DNA of 64,000 nucleotides, taken from positions 1 to 64,000 of the forward strand of contig QHTK01000054.1 in NCBI GenBank assembly GCA_003220795.1, given 5' to 3'. The translations under genes and the position numbers were made by a program. Of the stretch, positions 45,580 through 55,191 are shown in pieces (within the stretch, counting starts at the first letter, position 1; each line of letters begins with the position of its first letter). This DNA comes from Gemmatimonadota bacterium. GTDB taxonomy: Bacteria; Gemmatimonadota; Gemmatimonadetes; Gemmatimonadales; GWC2-71-9. Under the pieces are notes generated by a model that was not told the DNA's origin, did not search any database, and saw only the letters and a program-made list of their open reading frames with translations.

Positions 45580-46662
45580 TCAACCACTGTCGCCCCCCGC
45601 CACGACGGGCTCTTCGCGCCCGACGAAGCCCCGCTTGAGCCAGCGCCAAAACAGCAGCGACCCGACGATCACGGTTGCATAGCTGTTGATGAACCGCCAG
45701 ATGAGCGTGTAGGTGGGCAGCTCGGAGGGCTGGACGTAGATCTGCATCACCGCCGCCGACAAGAGTTCGGCGAGACCCGATGATCCCGGCGTAGGTGCGA
45801 AGTAGAGCAGGAACGTGATGAAGGTCTGCAGCAACAGGATGTCGACGAAGTTGGTGTGCAGGCCGAGGGTCCGAAGCGCGACATACCCCGCTAACAGCTT
45901 GTTCGCGTGGGACGGCCCGGACAGCAGGACCGCCCACAGCAACGCCAGCCAACCCTTGGGGCTTCCGAACGCCACCAGACATTCGTGCGCCCGGTCGATT
46001 CCTTCCCGCAGGTGCTCGATCCGGGCAGCCACACGGCGGCTCTTGCGCTCGAGTCGCGTCGCCAGCCAGTGCACGGCATCGCGCAGCCACACCGGAAACA
46101 CCATCGCGACGAGCATGAGCACGCCGAGGATACCGAAGATCGTGAGGCTGGTCCGAAACAGGCCGTAATACGTGATACCCAGCACGACGTTATGCGCCGC
46201 GAGCGACCGGCCGGCACCGAGGTAGATGGCGAGCGGGCCGGCGAGCGCGAAGAAGGCAACGGTCGCGACGAAGGTCATGAATGTGGAGGTCATCGCCTCG
46301 GGGAGACGTACGCCCGCCCGGCGCATCACCCACATCATGGTAGGACCTGCGCCAGTTTGAAACGGGGTGAGATAGGCCGCCCACGCACTCATCCCCCCGG
46401 CAATCACCATGTCGCGCCAGCGCACGCCGGGGTGCACGTGCCGGGCGACGACCCAGAGCCGGGTGCCCCCGCCGACCCAATCCATCGAAGCAAGGCCCAC
46501 ACCCACGAGCAGCCACGCCCAGCGCAAATGGGCCAGCGCGGAGACCATGGCGTCCAGGTTTTCGCCGAAAACGACCAGCACGACGGCGACGCCGATGAGG
46601 GAGATGACGGCGAAGAGCTCGAGGCCGCGGCGGAGGAGGCGCGGCGTCAGGGCGAGAGCCAT
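45580..46662 (-). CDS. Flippase-like UPF0104/LPG-synthase-TM-type membrane protein
   Basis: The 360-residue product has about seven to eight hydrophobic helices and the family pattern WVVARHVHPGVRWRDMVIAGGMSAWAAYLTPFQTGAGPTMMWVM, then FAPTPGSSGLAE in the last third. This is the AglD/MprF-N (lysylphosphatidylglycerol synthetase TM) family, thought to move lipids. No catalytic GNAT domain is present. The ATG start is clear. It may head an operon with the FHA and PP2C genes, but a 91-base gap with an inverted repeat lies between. Confidence 0.85.
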   Translation of the reverse strand: MALALTPRLLRRGLELFAVISLIGVAVVLVVFGENLDAMVSALAHLRWAWLLVGVGLASMDWVGGGTRLWVVARHVHPGVRWRDMVIAGGMSAWAAYLTPFQTGAGPTMMWVMRRAGVRLPEAMTSTFMTFVATVAFFALAGPLAIYLGAGRSLAAHNVVLGITYYGLFRTSLTIFGILGVLMLVAMVFPVWLRDAVHWLATRLERKSRRVAARIEHLREGIDRAHECLVAFGSPKGWLALLWAVLLSGPSHANKLLAGYVALRTLGLHTNFVDILLLQTFITFLLYFAPTPGSSGLAELLSAAVMQIYVQPSELPTYTLIWRFINSYATVIVGSLLFWRWLKRGFVGREEPVVAGGDSG

Positions 46663-46695
46663 GTGGGGGCGAAAGTACCGGGGTCCGGGGCCCGG

Positions 46696-46741
46696 GGCCA
46701 GGTGTCCGGTGGCCAGGCCCCCTCACCCCGGACACCGGGCC
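46696..46741. repeat. 14-base inverted repeat between flippase gene and uvrA
   Basis: GGCCAGGTGTCCGG and CCGGACACCGGGCC pair with one mismatch over an 18-base loop. It lies in the divergent gap, together with more GC-rich imperfect copies (GGTCCGGGGCCCGGGGCC just before). It may be a small interspersed palindrome or an operator. Confidence 0.6.
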
Positions 46742-46767
46742 TTGGATACCTGTTATTCTTAACGGTT

Positions 46768-49620
46768 ATGCCTTCGTCCCCCCAGCGGGTCGTCATCCGC
46801 AATGCGCGACAGCACAACCTCAAGGGCATCACCGTGGAGCTGCCACGCCGCGCGCTCACGGTGATCACCGGCCCGTCGGGGTCGGGGAAGAGCACGCTCG
46901 CCTTCGACACGCTGTACGCCGAGGGCCAGCGCCGCTACATCGAATCGCTGTCGACGTACGCCAAACAGTTCCTCGACCGCATGCCCAAGCCCTTGGTGGA
47001 CGCGATCGAGGGGATCTCGCCGGCCGTCGCGATCGAGCAGAAGAACCCCACGACGAGCAGCCGCTCGACCGTCGGGACCGCGACGGAGATCTACGACTTC
47101 TTGCGGCTGTTGTGGGCGCGGGTGGGAACGCAGTATTGCGTCAAGTGCGGGCACGAGGTGAAGGTCGACACGGTCCAGGAGGTGGTGGACGCGCTCATTG
47201 CGGATTGCGGATTGCGGATTGCGGATTTGAAAGACGGCGCCGCCCAATCCGGAATCCCCAATCCGCAATCCGCAATTGTTGTCGCCTTTCCCCTGCCCCC
47301 CAGCGCCCACCGCCCCGACGTGGAGCTCGCCGCCCAGCTGCGCGCCGCGGGGTTCGTACGCGCGCAGCTCGACGGCGCGCTCGTGCGCCTGGACGAGGCG
47401 GACGTCGAGCGCCGGGTGCGCGGGGCGGAAGAAGTGCTAGTGGTGGTCGACCGGCTCCCCGCCTCGGAGGGGAATCGGGGACGGCTCGCCGACGCGGTCG
47501 CGACCGCGTTCAACGAGGGCGAGGGCGTCGCCGTGGCGCTCGAGAACGGCGACCGCCGTCGCTTCTCCGAGCACCCGACGTGCTCGCACTGCGCCACGGC
47601 GGCCCCCGCGCTCACGCCGATCCTGTTCTCCTTCAACAACCCCCGCGGCGCCTGCCCGGGGTGCAACGGCTTCGGGGCGGTGCTCGAGTACGACGAATCG
47701 CTCATCGTGCCCGACCCCAAGCAAAGCCTGGCGCAGGGGGCGCTCGATCCCTGGACCAAACCGCGCTACGAGGGCCGGCGGCGCATCCTCCGGGAGACGG
47801 CGCGCGCCCGCGGGATCCCCCTCGATACGGCGTGGCGCGATCTGCCCGAGCGGGACCGCCATTTCCTGCTGCACGGAGCGACCGGCCGCTTCCTCGGCAT
47901 GCTCCCGTTCCTCGAGCGCCTCGAAGTGAAGCGGTACAAGCAGTACATCCGGGTCTTCCTGCGCCAATACCAGCTCGCCAAGACTTGCCCCGCCTGCGGC
48001 GGCGCGCGCCTCAAGCCCGAAGCCCTCGCCGTCCGGGTGGGCGGGAAGAGCATCGCGGAAGTCGCCGCGCTGACCGCGGGCGGCGTCCGCGAGTGGGTGG
48101 CGGGGCTCGAGCTGCCCCCGTTCGCGCGCGCGGTCGCCGTCCACATTCTGGCGGAGCTCACGGCGCGTCTGTCGTTCGTAAACGACGTCGGCCTCGGGTA
48201 CCTGACGCTCGACCGTCTGACCCGGACCCTGTCGGGCGGCGAGGCACAGCGGATCGCCCTCTCGAACGCACTCGGGTCGCACCTCGTGGACACGCTGTAC
48301 GTGCTGGACGAGCCGTCCATCGGGCTGCACGCGTCGGACATCGATCGGCTGCTGGGGCTGCTGCGCCGCCTCGCCGACGCCGGCAACACCGTAGCGGTCG
48401 TGGAGCACGACCCGGCGGCGATGCGCGCCGCCGACTGGATGATCGAGCTCGGCCCCGGGAGCGGCGAGGCGGGCGGGCAGGTCGTGTATCAGGGGCCGGC
48501 GGCGGGGGTGTGCGAAGCGGGCACCCTCACGGGGCAGTACCTCTCGGGCGAGAAGCGGATCGGGGTGCCGTCGGCGCGCCGCCCCGCGCGACGCTGGCTC
48601 GCGCTCAGCGGCGCCCGTCTGCACAACCTCGCCGGCGTGGATATCCGGATTCCGCTCGGCACGTTGACCGTCGTCACGGGGGTCTCGGGCTCGGGCAAGT
48701 CGACCCTCGTCCACGATGTACTGTTTCGGCAGCTCGAGGCCCGCCTCACCGGCGCCCACACGGCGAAACAGCACCTGGGCGAGCCGGTCGGCGCCGTGCA
48801 CGCCCTGGAGGGCTGGGAGGCGATCGCGGACGTCGTGCTCGTCGATCAGGCGCCGATCGGCCGGACGCCCCGGTCGAACCCGGTGACCTACATCAAGGCG
48901 TTCGACGAGCTGCGCGGTTTGTTCGCCGCCGAGCCGCTGGCGCGGGCGCGTGGCTACACGCCGAGCACCTTTTCCTTCAACGTGGCGGGCGGCCGCTGTG
49001 AGGCGTGTGAAGGCGCGGGACACGTGCTCGTCGAAATGGTGTTTCTCGCGAACGTGTTCGTGCCGTGCGAGATGTGCGAGGGCAAGCGGTTCAAGAAAGA
49101 GGTCCTCGAGGTCAAGCTCCAGGGGAGCGGGATCCACGAGGTGCTCGAGTGGACCGTGGATCAGGCGCTGCAGCGCTTCCACCGTCAGCCGCGGCTGGCG
49201 CGCGCCCTGTGGCACCTCCAGCAGGTGGGGCTCGGCTACCTGCGGCTGGGCCAGCCGGCCACCACGCTCTCCGGCGGCGAGGCGCAGCGTCTCAAGATCG
49301 CGCGCGAGCTGGCGCTGGCGGGGGCGACGAAACGCGGCGCGGGAGGCCGCAAGCTCTACATCCTGGACGAGCCGACTACGGGCCTGCACCTGGACGACGT
49401 GCGGACCCTGTGCCGCGTGCTCGACCGGCTGGTCGATGCCGGGCACACGGTGCTCGTGATCGAGCATCACCTCGACGTCGTGAAACGGGCGGACTGGATC
49501 ATCGACCTGGGGCCGGGTGCGGGCGAGGCCGGCGGGCGCGTCGTGGCCCAGGGCACTCCGGAGAACGTCGCCCGCGTCGCCGCGTCCGCGACCGGCCGCT
49601 ATCTGCGGGACCTCACTTGA
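46768..49620 (+). CDS. uvrA: Excinuclease ABC subunit A (UvrA)
   Basis: UvrA recognises bulky DNA damage and loads UvrB. The 950-residue protein has both ABC cassettes: GPSGSGKSTLAFDTLYAEGQRRY and GVSGSGKSTLVHDVLF (Walker A), LSGGEAQRIALSNALG and LSGGEAQRLKIARELA (signatures), YVLDEPSIGLH and YILDEPTTGLH (Walker B). Zinc-binding pairs include CSHC...CPGC and CEACEGAGH...CEMCEGK. Residues about 143-170 (IADCGLRIADLKD...IPNPQSAI) come from an in-frame palindromic repeat and do not look like UvrA. TATTCT sits eight bases before the ATG, without a ribosome-binding site, hinting at a leaderless message. Confidence 0.97.
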   Translation: MPSSPQRVVIRNARQHNLKGITVELPRRALTVITGPSGSGKSTLAFDTLYAEGQRRYIESLSTYAKQFLDRMPKPLVDAIEGISPAVAIEQKNPTTSSRSTVGTATEIYDFLRLLWARVGTQYCVKCGHEVKVDTVQEVVDALIADCGLRIADLKDGAAQSGIPNPQSAIVVAFPLPPSAHRPDVELAAQLRAAGFVRAQLDGALVRLDEADVERRVRGAEEVLVVVDRLPASEGNRGRLADAVATAFNEGEGVAVALENGDRRRFSEHPTCSHCATAAPALTPILFSFNNPRGACPGCNGFGAVLEYDESLIVPDPKQSLAQGALDPWTKPRYEGRRRILRETARARGIPLDTAWRDLPERDRHFLLHGATGRFLGMLPFLERLEVKRYKQYIRVFLRQYQLAKTCPACGGARLKPEALAVRVGGKSIAEVAALTAGGVREWVAGLELPPFARAVAVHILAELTARLSFVNDVGLGYLTLDRLTRTLSGGEAQRIALSNALGSHLVDTLYVLDEPSIGLHASDIDRLLGLLRRLADAGNTVAVVEHDPAAMRAADWMIELGPGSGEAGGQVVYQGPAAGVCEAGTLTGQYLSGEKRIGVPSARRPARRWLALSGARLHNLAGVDIRIPLGTLTVVTGVSGSGKSTLVHDVLFRQLEARLTGAHTAKQHLGEPVGAVHALEGWEAIADVVLVDQAPIGRTPRSNPVTYIKAFDELRGLFAAEPLARARGYTPSTFSFNVAGGRCEACEGAGHVLVEMVFLANVFVPCEMCEGKRFKKEVLEVKLQGSGIHEVLEWTVDQALQRFHRQPRLARALWHLQQVGLGYLRLGQPATTLSGGEAQRLKIARELALAGATKRGAGGRKLYILDEPTTGLHLDDVRTLCRVLDRLVDAGHTVLVIEHHLDVVKRADWIIDLGPGAGEAGGRVVAQGTPENVARVAASATGRYLRDLT
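47197..47277 (+). repeat. Palindromic repeat element inserted in frame in uvrA
   Basis: Four ATTGCGG units form the left arm and near copies of the reverse (AATCCGC twice, plus diverged units) form the right arm, around a 19-base centre. The arms can pair for about 18 bases. Both the length and the reading frame leave UvrA intact, adding about 27 residues (IADCGLRIADLKD...NPQSAI). I recall the same peptide phrase as a recurring insertion in proteins of several environmental phyla. Confidence 0.85.
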
Positions 49621-51173
49621 TGGCGGGCACGGCCCTGCGCGTCCTCATCGTCGAAGACTCCGCGAGTGACGCCGAGCTCATGCTGCGCGCCCTGCGCCAG
49701 GGTGGGTTCGAGGTCGTGCAGGAGCGCGTGCAAACCGCCGACGCGATGCGCGCGGCGCTGGCCCGGCAGCCCTGGGACGTCGTGCTGAGCGACTACTCCC
49801 TGCCCCACTTCGACGCACCGGGCGCGCTCGCCGTCGTGCGCGCCACGGCGCCCGACCTGCCGTTCATCGTGGTCTCCGGGAGCGTCGGCGAGGACACGGC
49901 GGTGGCGGTCATGCAAGCGGGGGCCGATGACTACATCATGAAGGACCGGCTGCAGCGCCTTGCCCCAGCCGTCACGCGAGCCGTCGAAGGGGCCGCCGTG
50001 CGGCGGGAGCGCCACCAGCTGGAGGAGCAGCTGCAGCACTCGCAGCGAATGGAAGCGGTCGGCCGGTTGGCGGGCGGGATCGCCCACGATTTCAACAACG
50101 TCCTGACCGCGGTGCTGGGCTCGATCGAGCTGCTGCTGCTCGACGCGCCGACGGATCGCCCGCACCGCGAGGAGCTCGACGTCATCCGCGACGCCGCGAC
50201 CCGCGCTAGAGACCTGATCCGCCAGCTGCTGGCGTTCAGCGCGCGACAGGTCCTGCAACCGATGGTGGTCGACCTGAATCGCCTGGTGAAGGACATCGCC
50301 AAGATGCTGCGCCGCCTGATCGGCGAGGACATCGTGCTCGAGACCGCGCTCGCACCCGGGCTGGGTGCCGTACGGGTCGACACGGGGCAGATCGAGCAGG
50401 TGCTGGTCAACCTCGCCGTCAACGCCCGGGACGCGATGCCCCAGGGCGGCCGGTTGACGATCGAGACGGGCAACGTCGAGGTGGATGGAACGCGGGCGCC
50501 GCCCGTCCAGGGCGTCGCCACCGGGCGCTACGTGCGGCTGCAGGTGTCGGACAACGGGGCCGGGATGGATGTGGAGGTCCAGGCGCATCTGTTCGAGCCG
50601 TTCTTCACGACCAAGCCGCGCGGCAAGGGGACCGGCCTCGGACTCGCCACGGTGTACGGCATCGTGCGGCAGAGCGGGGGCCACATCGGCGTGGAGAGCA
50701 CGCCGGGACGGGGCGCCACGTTCCGGATCTACCTGCCGCGCGTCGACGCGCCGCTCGACCCGACCGGGGACCCTCATCCCGTGGCCGCGCCCGCCGCGGG
50801 CAACGAGACCGTCGTGCTCGCCGAGGACGAACGGCTAGTTCGGGTGCTGGCGCAGAAGGTGCTGGAGCGGGCGGGATACCGAGTGTTGGTGGCCGCGGGA
50901 GGGGCCGAAGCCCTCGCGCTGGCCGAGCGCAACGACGGTCCGATTCATCTCCTGCTCACGGACGTGGTGATGCCTGAGATGACTGGCCGCGAGCTGGCGC
51001 GCCGCCTGACGTCCCTGCGCCCCGGCCTGCGCGTGCTGTACATGTCGGGCTACGCCGACGAGGCGGTCGCCCAGCACGGCGTCCTCGATCCCGGCACCGC
51101 ATTCCTCCAGAAGCCGTTCACGCCCGAGGCGTTGGCGAAGAAGGTGCGGGGCGTGCTGGACGCGCCCCGCTGA
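49620..51173 (+). CDS. Hybrid histidine kinase: REC-HisKA-HATPase-REC
   Basis: The 517-residue protein opens with a receiver (VLIVEDSASDAELM...DVVLSDYSLPHFDAPG) that lacks any membrane or PAS segment. A HisKA domain with GGIAHDFNN (His156) and a HATPase (NLAVNARDAMPQGG, DNGAGMD, FFTTKPRGKGTGLGL) come next. A C-terminal receiver (LLLTDVVMPEMTG, then LQKPF) ends it. The kinase and C-terminal receiver are close relatives of those in 56337-58286. The soluble architecture suggests it takes phosphoryl input from another kinase. The ATG overlaps the uvrA stop (TGATG). Confidence 0.9.
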   Translation: MAGTALRVLIVEDSASDAELMLRALRQGGFEVVQERVQTADAMRAALARQPWDVVLSDYSLPHFDAPGALAVVRATAPDLPFIVVSGSVGEDTAVAVMQAGADDYIMKDRLQRLAPAVTRAVEGAAVRRERHQLEEQLQHSQRMEAVGRLAGGIAHDFNNVLTAVLGSIELLLLDAPTDRPHREELDVIRDAATRARDLIRQLLAFSARQVLQPMVVDLNRLVKDIAKMLRRLIGEDIVLETALAPGLGAVRVDTGQIEQVLVNLAVNARDAMPQGGRLTIETGNVEVDGTRAPPVQGVATGRYVRLQVSDNGAGMDVEVQAHLFEPFFTTKPRGKGTGLGLATVYGIVRQSGGHIGVESTPGRGATFRIYLPRVDAPLDPTGDPHPVAAPAAGNETVVLAEDERLVRVLAQKVLERAGYRVLVAAGGAEALALAERNDGPIHLLLTDVVMPEMTGRELARRLTSLRPGLRVLYMSGYADEAVAQHGVLDPGTAFLQKPFTPEALAKKVRGVLDAPR

Positions 51174-51177
51174 CGGC

Positions 51178-52053
51178 GTGACGCGTCGCCACGCCGACCT
51201 GACGCTGCTGCTCGCGACGTTCCTGTGGGGCACCACGTTCGTCGCCGTCAAGAGCGCACTGGCGTTCGCCACGCCCTTGGCTTTTCTCACTGTGCGATTC
51301 GGAATCGCAACGCTGCTGCTCACGCCCGGCACCCGGTTCCACCCCCGGCCGACCGGGCGCGAGCTGCGCGGCGGGTTGCTGCTCGGCGCCCTCGTCGCCG
51401 TCGGGTTCATTACCGTGACGGCGGGCCTCGTGATCACCACGCCGTCGCGCGCGGCGTTCATTGTCGCTGTTTCCTCGGTGCTCGCGCCCGTCATGGCGCT
51501 CGGGCTACTGGGACAGCGCCCGGGCTGGCTGACCGCGGCGGCGCTGGTGCTGGCGACTTTCGGGATCTATTTGCTCACGGCTCCGGATGGCGGCGGTTTG
51601 AATCGAGGGGATTTGCTGACACTGATCTGTGCCGCCTGCTTCGGCGGCCAGATCGTGGCCGTGACCGAACTGGGACGCTCTTACGACGCGCGCCGCCTCG
51701 TGTGGTTCCAGGTCGCCGGCACGGCCGTCGTCGCCGGGCTCGCCATGCTGCTGCTCGAGCGGCCGCACATCCGGTGGACCGGGGAATTCGTCGCGGCGCT
51801 CGGTTACTCGGTGGCGTTCGCCAGCACGATCTGTTTCTTGCTGCAGATGTCCGCCCAGCGACACATGTCTTCCGCCCGAGCGGCCCTGATCTTCTGCTTC
51901 GAGCCGCTGTTCGCGGCGCTCACCTCCTGGCTCGTGTTGGGAGAGCGCCTCGCCCCGCTGCAATGGCTCGGCGGAGGCTTGATCGTGCTGGGGATGCTCG
52001 CCGCCGACCTTCCCGCGGCATCTAGACGTCTTACGGGGTCGCGTGCATCATAA
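51178..52053 (+). CDS. EamA/DMT-family transporter
   Basis: The 291-residue protein has ten predicted membrane helices in two repeats of five. The EamA pattern LLLATFLWGTTFVAVKSAL opens the first repeat, and SSARAALIFCFEPLFAALTSWLVLGE closes the second. Such proteins export amino acids, nucleosides or other small metabolites; the substrate is not readable. The GTG start is five bases after the hybrid kinase gene, so they may be cotranscribed. Confidence 0.87.
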   Translation: MTRRHADLTLLLATFLWGTTFVAVKSALAFATPLAFLTVRFGIATLLLTPGTRFHPRPTGRELRGGLLLGALVAVGFITVTAGLVITTPSRAAFIVAVSSVLAPVMALGLLGQRPGWLTAAALVLATFGIYLLTAPDGGGLNRGDLLTLICAACFGGQIVAVTELGRSYDARRLVWFQVAGTAVVAGLAMLLLERPHIRWTGEFVAALGYSVAFASTICFLLQMSAQRHMSSARAALIFCFEPLFAALTSWLVLGERLAPLQWLGGGLIVLGMLAADLPAASRRLTGSRAS

Positions 52054-52089
52054 TGCGCGGATGCACAAACTGCACGTGCGGCAGCCCGA

Positions 52090-54405
52090 ATGATCACGCG
52101 AGCCGACTTCCTCGAGCTGGCCCGTCGGCTGCGGTACCCGACCCGGCTCGTCGCCGTCGCCATCGGTTATCTCGGCGCGGCGAAACTCGGCCTGCTCGCC
52201 GCCGTCGCCCAGAAAGTCGTCTCGTCCGCGTGGCCCCCCTCGGGCGTCGCCCTCGCCGCCCTGCTGCTATTGGGCCTGCGCTACTGGCCCGGCATTGCGA
52301 TGGGCGCATTCCTGCTCAATTGGACCGCCAGCGTGCCGGTCGCCGGAGCCGCCGGAATCGCGCTCGGGAACACCCTCGAGGCGGTCAGCGCCGTCTGGCT
52401 GCTGCGACGGGTGGCCGACTTCCGACCGTCGCTCGACCGGTTCCGTGACGTAGTTGCGCTCGTCACACTGGGGGCGCTCGCGAGCACGACGGTGAGCGCG
52501 ACCATCGGGATCGCCAGCCTGTGGGCGAGTGGCGTGGTCGGGCGGGACGCCCTGAGCCATCTCTGGTTCGTGTGGTGGAGCGGGGACGCCCTGGGGGACG
52601 TGCTGGTGGCGCCGCTGCTGCTCACGTGGGCTCGGGCCACGCGGCCAGCGGGTCGCTGGCCCGAGGCCGCGGCGCTGGTCGTGCTGCTGGTACTGCTGAC
52701 CGTGTTGCTGCTGCGCAGTCCTATTACGTACGTGTACGCCGTGTTCCCGGTCGTGGTGTGGGCCGCCGCGCGGTTCGGCCCGCGCGGCAGCGCCACGGCC
52801 ACGGCGTTGATCGCCGGTTTGATGATCTGGCACACCCTGCGTGGACTCGGGCCGTTCGTCAGCGCGACGCCCACCGAGAACCTCACCCTGCTGCAGACCT
52901 TCCTGGCGCTGGCGTCCGTGACGGGACTCGTGCTCGCGGCCACCACGGCGGAGCGTGGAGCCGCCGAGGGCGTGGCGCGTGAGAGCGAGCAGCGGCTCGG
53001 AGTGCTGGTGGAGAGCGTGCGGGACCATGCCATCGTTCGACTCGACCCCAGCGGGCGGGTGGTGAGCTGGAACGTGGGCGCCCAGCACATCAAGGGGTAC
53101 ACGGCACAGGAGATCATGGGGCGGAGCTTCGCCTGTTTCTATACGCCTGAGGACGCGGCCGCCGGCAAGCCCGCGCAGAATCTGCGCGAGGCGGCCCAAC
53201 GCGGCCGCTGCGAGGTCCAGGGGTGGCGAGTGCGCAAGGACGGGTCCCGCTTCTGGGCCGACGTGGTGATCAGCCCGGTCCGGAACGGAGCGGGCTCACT
53301 GCTCGGGTTCGCCAAGGTCACCCGCGACCTCACCGAGCGCCGGCGGGCCGAGGAGGCCCTGCGGGAACGGGAAGCACTGCTCCGCGCCACATTCGAGCAG
53401 GCGGCGGTCGGCATCGCGGTCGCGAGGCTCGACGCGCGCTTCGTCCGGACGAATGAAGTGTTTCAACGGATGGTCGGCTACAGCGACGAGGAGTTGCAGT
53501 CCCTTACGTACGCTGACATCACGTACCCGGAGGACCTTCCTCGGAACCGGGAGCTCATGGCCGAGCTGGCGGAGGGGAAACGGTCGGCGTTCACCCTGGA
53601 AAAACGGTACTGCCGCAAGGACGGGGCGCCGATCTGGGTCCAGGTCACGGTCTCCGCCCTGCCGAGCGAGCAGGGCGAGCCACGCTTGTTCGTCGGGGTG
53701 ATCGAGGACATCACCGAGCGGAGGGGGGCGCAGGAGCAGCTGCACCGCCACCGCGAGCAGCTGCGCGACCTCGCCGCCCGGCTCGAGGCCGCCCGGGAAG
53801 CGGAGCGCACGCGCATCGCGCGCGAGATCCACGACGAGCTCGGGCAGGCGCTGACCGCGCTCAAGATCGACCTCACCTGGCTCCGACGGCGGCTGCCGCA
53901 GCCCGCCCCGGAGCTGGCCGGCAAGGTCGACGGCATGGAGGCGATCCTCGACGGCACCGCCGGCGCGATCCAGCGTATCGCCACCGAGCTGCGCCCCGGC
54001 GTGCTGGACGAGCTCGGACTGCAAGCCGCCATCCAGTGGCAGGCCCGCGAGTTCGAGACGCGGACCGGCATCGCCTGCCGGGTCGAGGTGGGGGCCGCGC
54101 ACTCGGCCGTCGACGCAACTCGTGCGACCGCCGCCTTCCGGATCTTTCAGGAAGCGCTCACCAACGTGGCGCGACACGCCGGCGCCTCCAGCGTCCTGGT
54201 CCGGTTCACCCTCTCCGCGCAGGCGCTCGAGCTCAGCGTGCAGGACAACGGTCGCGGCATCAGCGACGGCGCCCTCTCGGACTCCCGCTCGCTCGGGCTG
54301 CTCGGCATTCGCGAGCGGGCGACCAACCTGGGCGGCACCGTCACCATCACCGCGGCGTCCGGTCGGGGGACGTTACTCACGCTCAGCCTGCCCAGCCTCG
54401 AATGA
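52090..54405 (+). CDS. MASE1-PAS-PAS sensor histidine kinase, NarL/DegS type
   Basis: The 771-residue protein has an N-terminal MASE1 membrane sensor (about 20-295, eight helices, with SSAWPPSGVALAALLLLGLRYWPGIAMGAFL). Two PAS domains (about 300-425 and 430-550) follow, then a HisKA_3 dimerisation region with REIHDELGQALTALKIDL (His581), and a HATPase ending DNGRGISDGAL...LGLLGIRERA. This kinase type usually phosphorylates NarL-like regulators, and exactly such a gene follows with ATGA overlap. Confidence 0.93.
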   Translation: MITRADFLELARRLRYPTRLVAVAIGYLGAAKLGLLAAVAQKVVSSAWPPSGVALAALLLLGLRYWPGIAMGAFLLNWTASVPVAGAAGIALGNTLEAVSAVWLLRRVADFRPSLDRFRDVVALVTLGALASTTVSATIGIASLWASGVVGRDALSHLWFVWWSGDALGDVLVAPLLLTWARATRPAGRWPEAAALVVLLVLLTVLLLRSPITYVYAVFPVVVWAAARFGPRGSATATALIAGLMIWHTLRGLGPFVSATPTENLTLLQTFLALASVTGLVLAATTAERGAAEGVARESEQRLGVLVESVRDHAIVRLDPSGRVVSWNVGAQHIKGYTAQEIMGRSFACFYTPEDAAAGKPAQNLREAAQRGRCEVQGWRVRKDGSRFWADVVISPVRNGAGSLLGFAKVTRDLTERRRAEEALREREALLRATFEQAAVGIAVARLDARFVRTNEVFQRMVGYSDEELQSLTYADITYPEDLPRNRELMAELAEGKRSAFTLEKRYCRKDGAPIWVQVTVSALPSEQGEPRLFVGVIEDITERRGAQEQLHRHREQLRDLAARLEAAREAERTRIAREIHDELGQALTALKIDLTWLRRRLPQPAPELAGKVDGMEAILDGTAGAIQRIATELRPGVLDELGLQAAIQWQAREFETRTGIACRVEVGAAHSAVDATRATAAFRIFQEALTNVARHAGASSVLVRFTLSAQALELSVQDNGRGISDGALSDSRSLGLLGIRERATNLGGTVTITAASGRGTLLTLSLPSLE

Positions 54406-55034
54406 TCCGAGTCTTCATCGCGGACGACCACCAGCTGATCCGCGCCGGCTTTCGCCAGCTCGCCGCCGAGGACCATGTGATCGAGGTGGTGGGCGAGGCG
54501 GCCGAAGGCGGCGAGTTGCTGCGCCGGCTCGAGCAGACCCGCGCCGACGTCGTCATCCTGGACATCGGCATGCCCGGCCCGGGATTCGTGCCGCTCATCC
54601 GCGAGCTGCGGAAGCGATTCCCACGCGTGGCCGTGCTGGTCGTCAGCATGCACCCGGAAGGCCAGCTCGCGTTGCAGGCACTGCGCGCCGGCGCCGCGGG
54701 CTATGTGAGCAAGACCCAGGCGCCGAGCGAGCTGCTCGCCGCGGTGAAGAAGGCGCACGCCGGTGGCACGTACGTCAGCCCGGCGCTCGCCGAGCGGCTC
54801 GCCCTCGAGCTCCGCTCGGGCTTCGTCGGCCGCGCGCACGAGGCCCTCTCCGCCCGCGAGTACCAGGTGCTGTGTCTGCTCGGGACCGGGAAGAGCAACA
54901 AGGAGATCGCGGTCACGCTGGCAGTCGGTCCGAAGACGGTCAGCACCTACCGCAGCCGGGTCATGCGCAAGCTGAACCTCAAGACCAACGCGGACCTGGT
55001 CCGCTACGTGATCGAGCAAGGGCTCGCGCCCTAG
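54402..55034 (+). CDS. NarL/FixJ-family response regulator
   Basis: The 210-residue protein has a receiver (IRVFIADDHQLIRAGF, phosphoacceptor Asp54 in VILDIGMPG, and Lys in VSKTQ) and a LuxR-type helix-turn-helix (LSAREYQVLCLLGTGKSNKEIAVTLAVGPKTVSTYRSRVMRKLNL). It is the partner of the MASE1 kinase, whose stop overlaps its ATG. It should bind DNA as a dimer when phosphorylated; targets are unknown. Confidence 0.95.
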   Translation: MIRVFIADDHQLIRAGFRQLAAEDHVIEVVGEAAEGGELLRRLEQTRADVVILDIGMPGPGFVPLIRELRKRFPRVAVLVVSMHPEGQLALQALRAGAAGYVSKTQAPSELLAAVKKAHAGGTYVSPALAERLALELRSGFVGRAHEALSAREYQVLCLLGTGKSNKEIAVTLAVGPKTVSTYRSRVMRKLNLKTNADLVRYVIEQGLAP

Positions 55035-55191
55035 CGGGCCGCGGCCGGTTGTCAGACGCGACTGACGCACCAGCTACCTCGTTTCGCACGCCCGTTGCGG
55101 GCGCCCGCCGACTCCGGCGGGCTCGCCCGCGGCCCAAATTGGAGCGACCGATGTGGCCTGGACGACAATCGATTCGAGCAGAGACGTCCAG

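Noticed and set aside
47197-47277. CRISPR-like repeat array
   Set aside because: The units are 7 bases, lack spacers and form a palindrome within an open uvrA frame.
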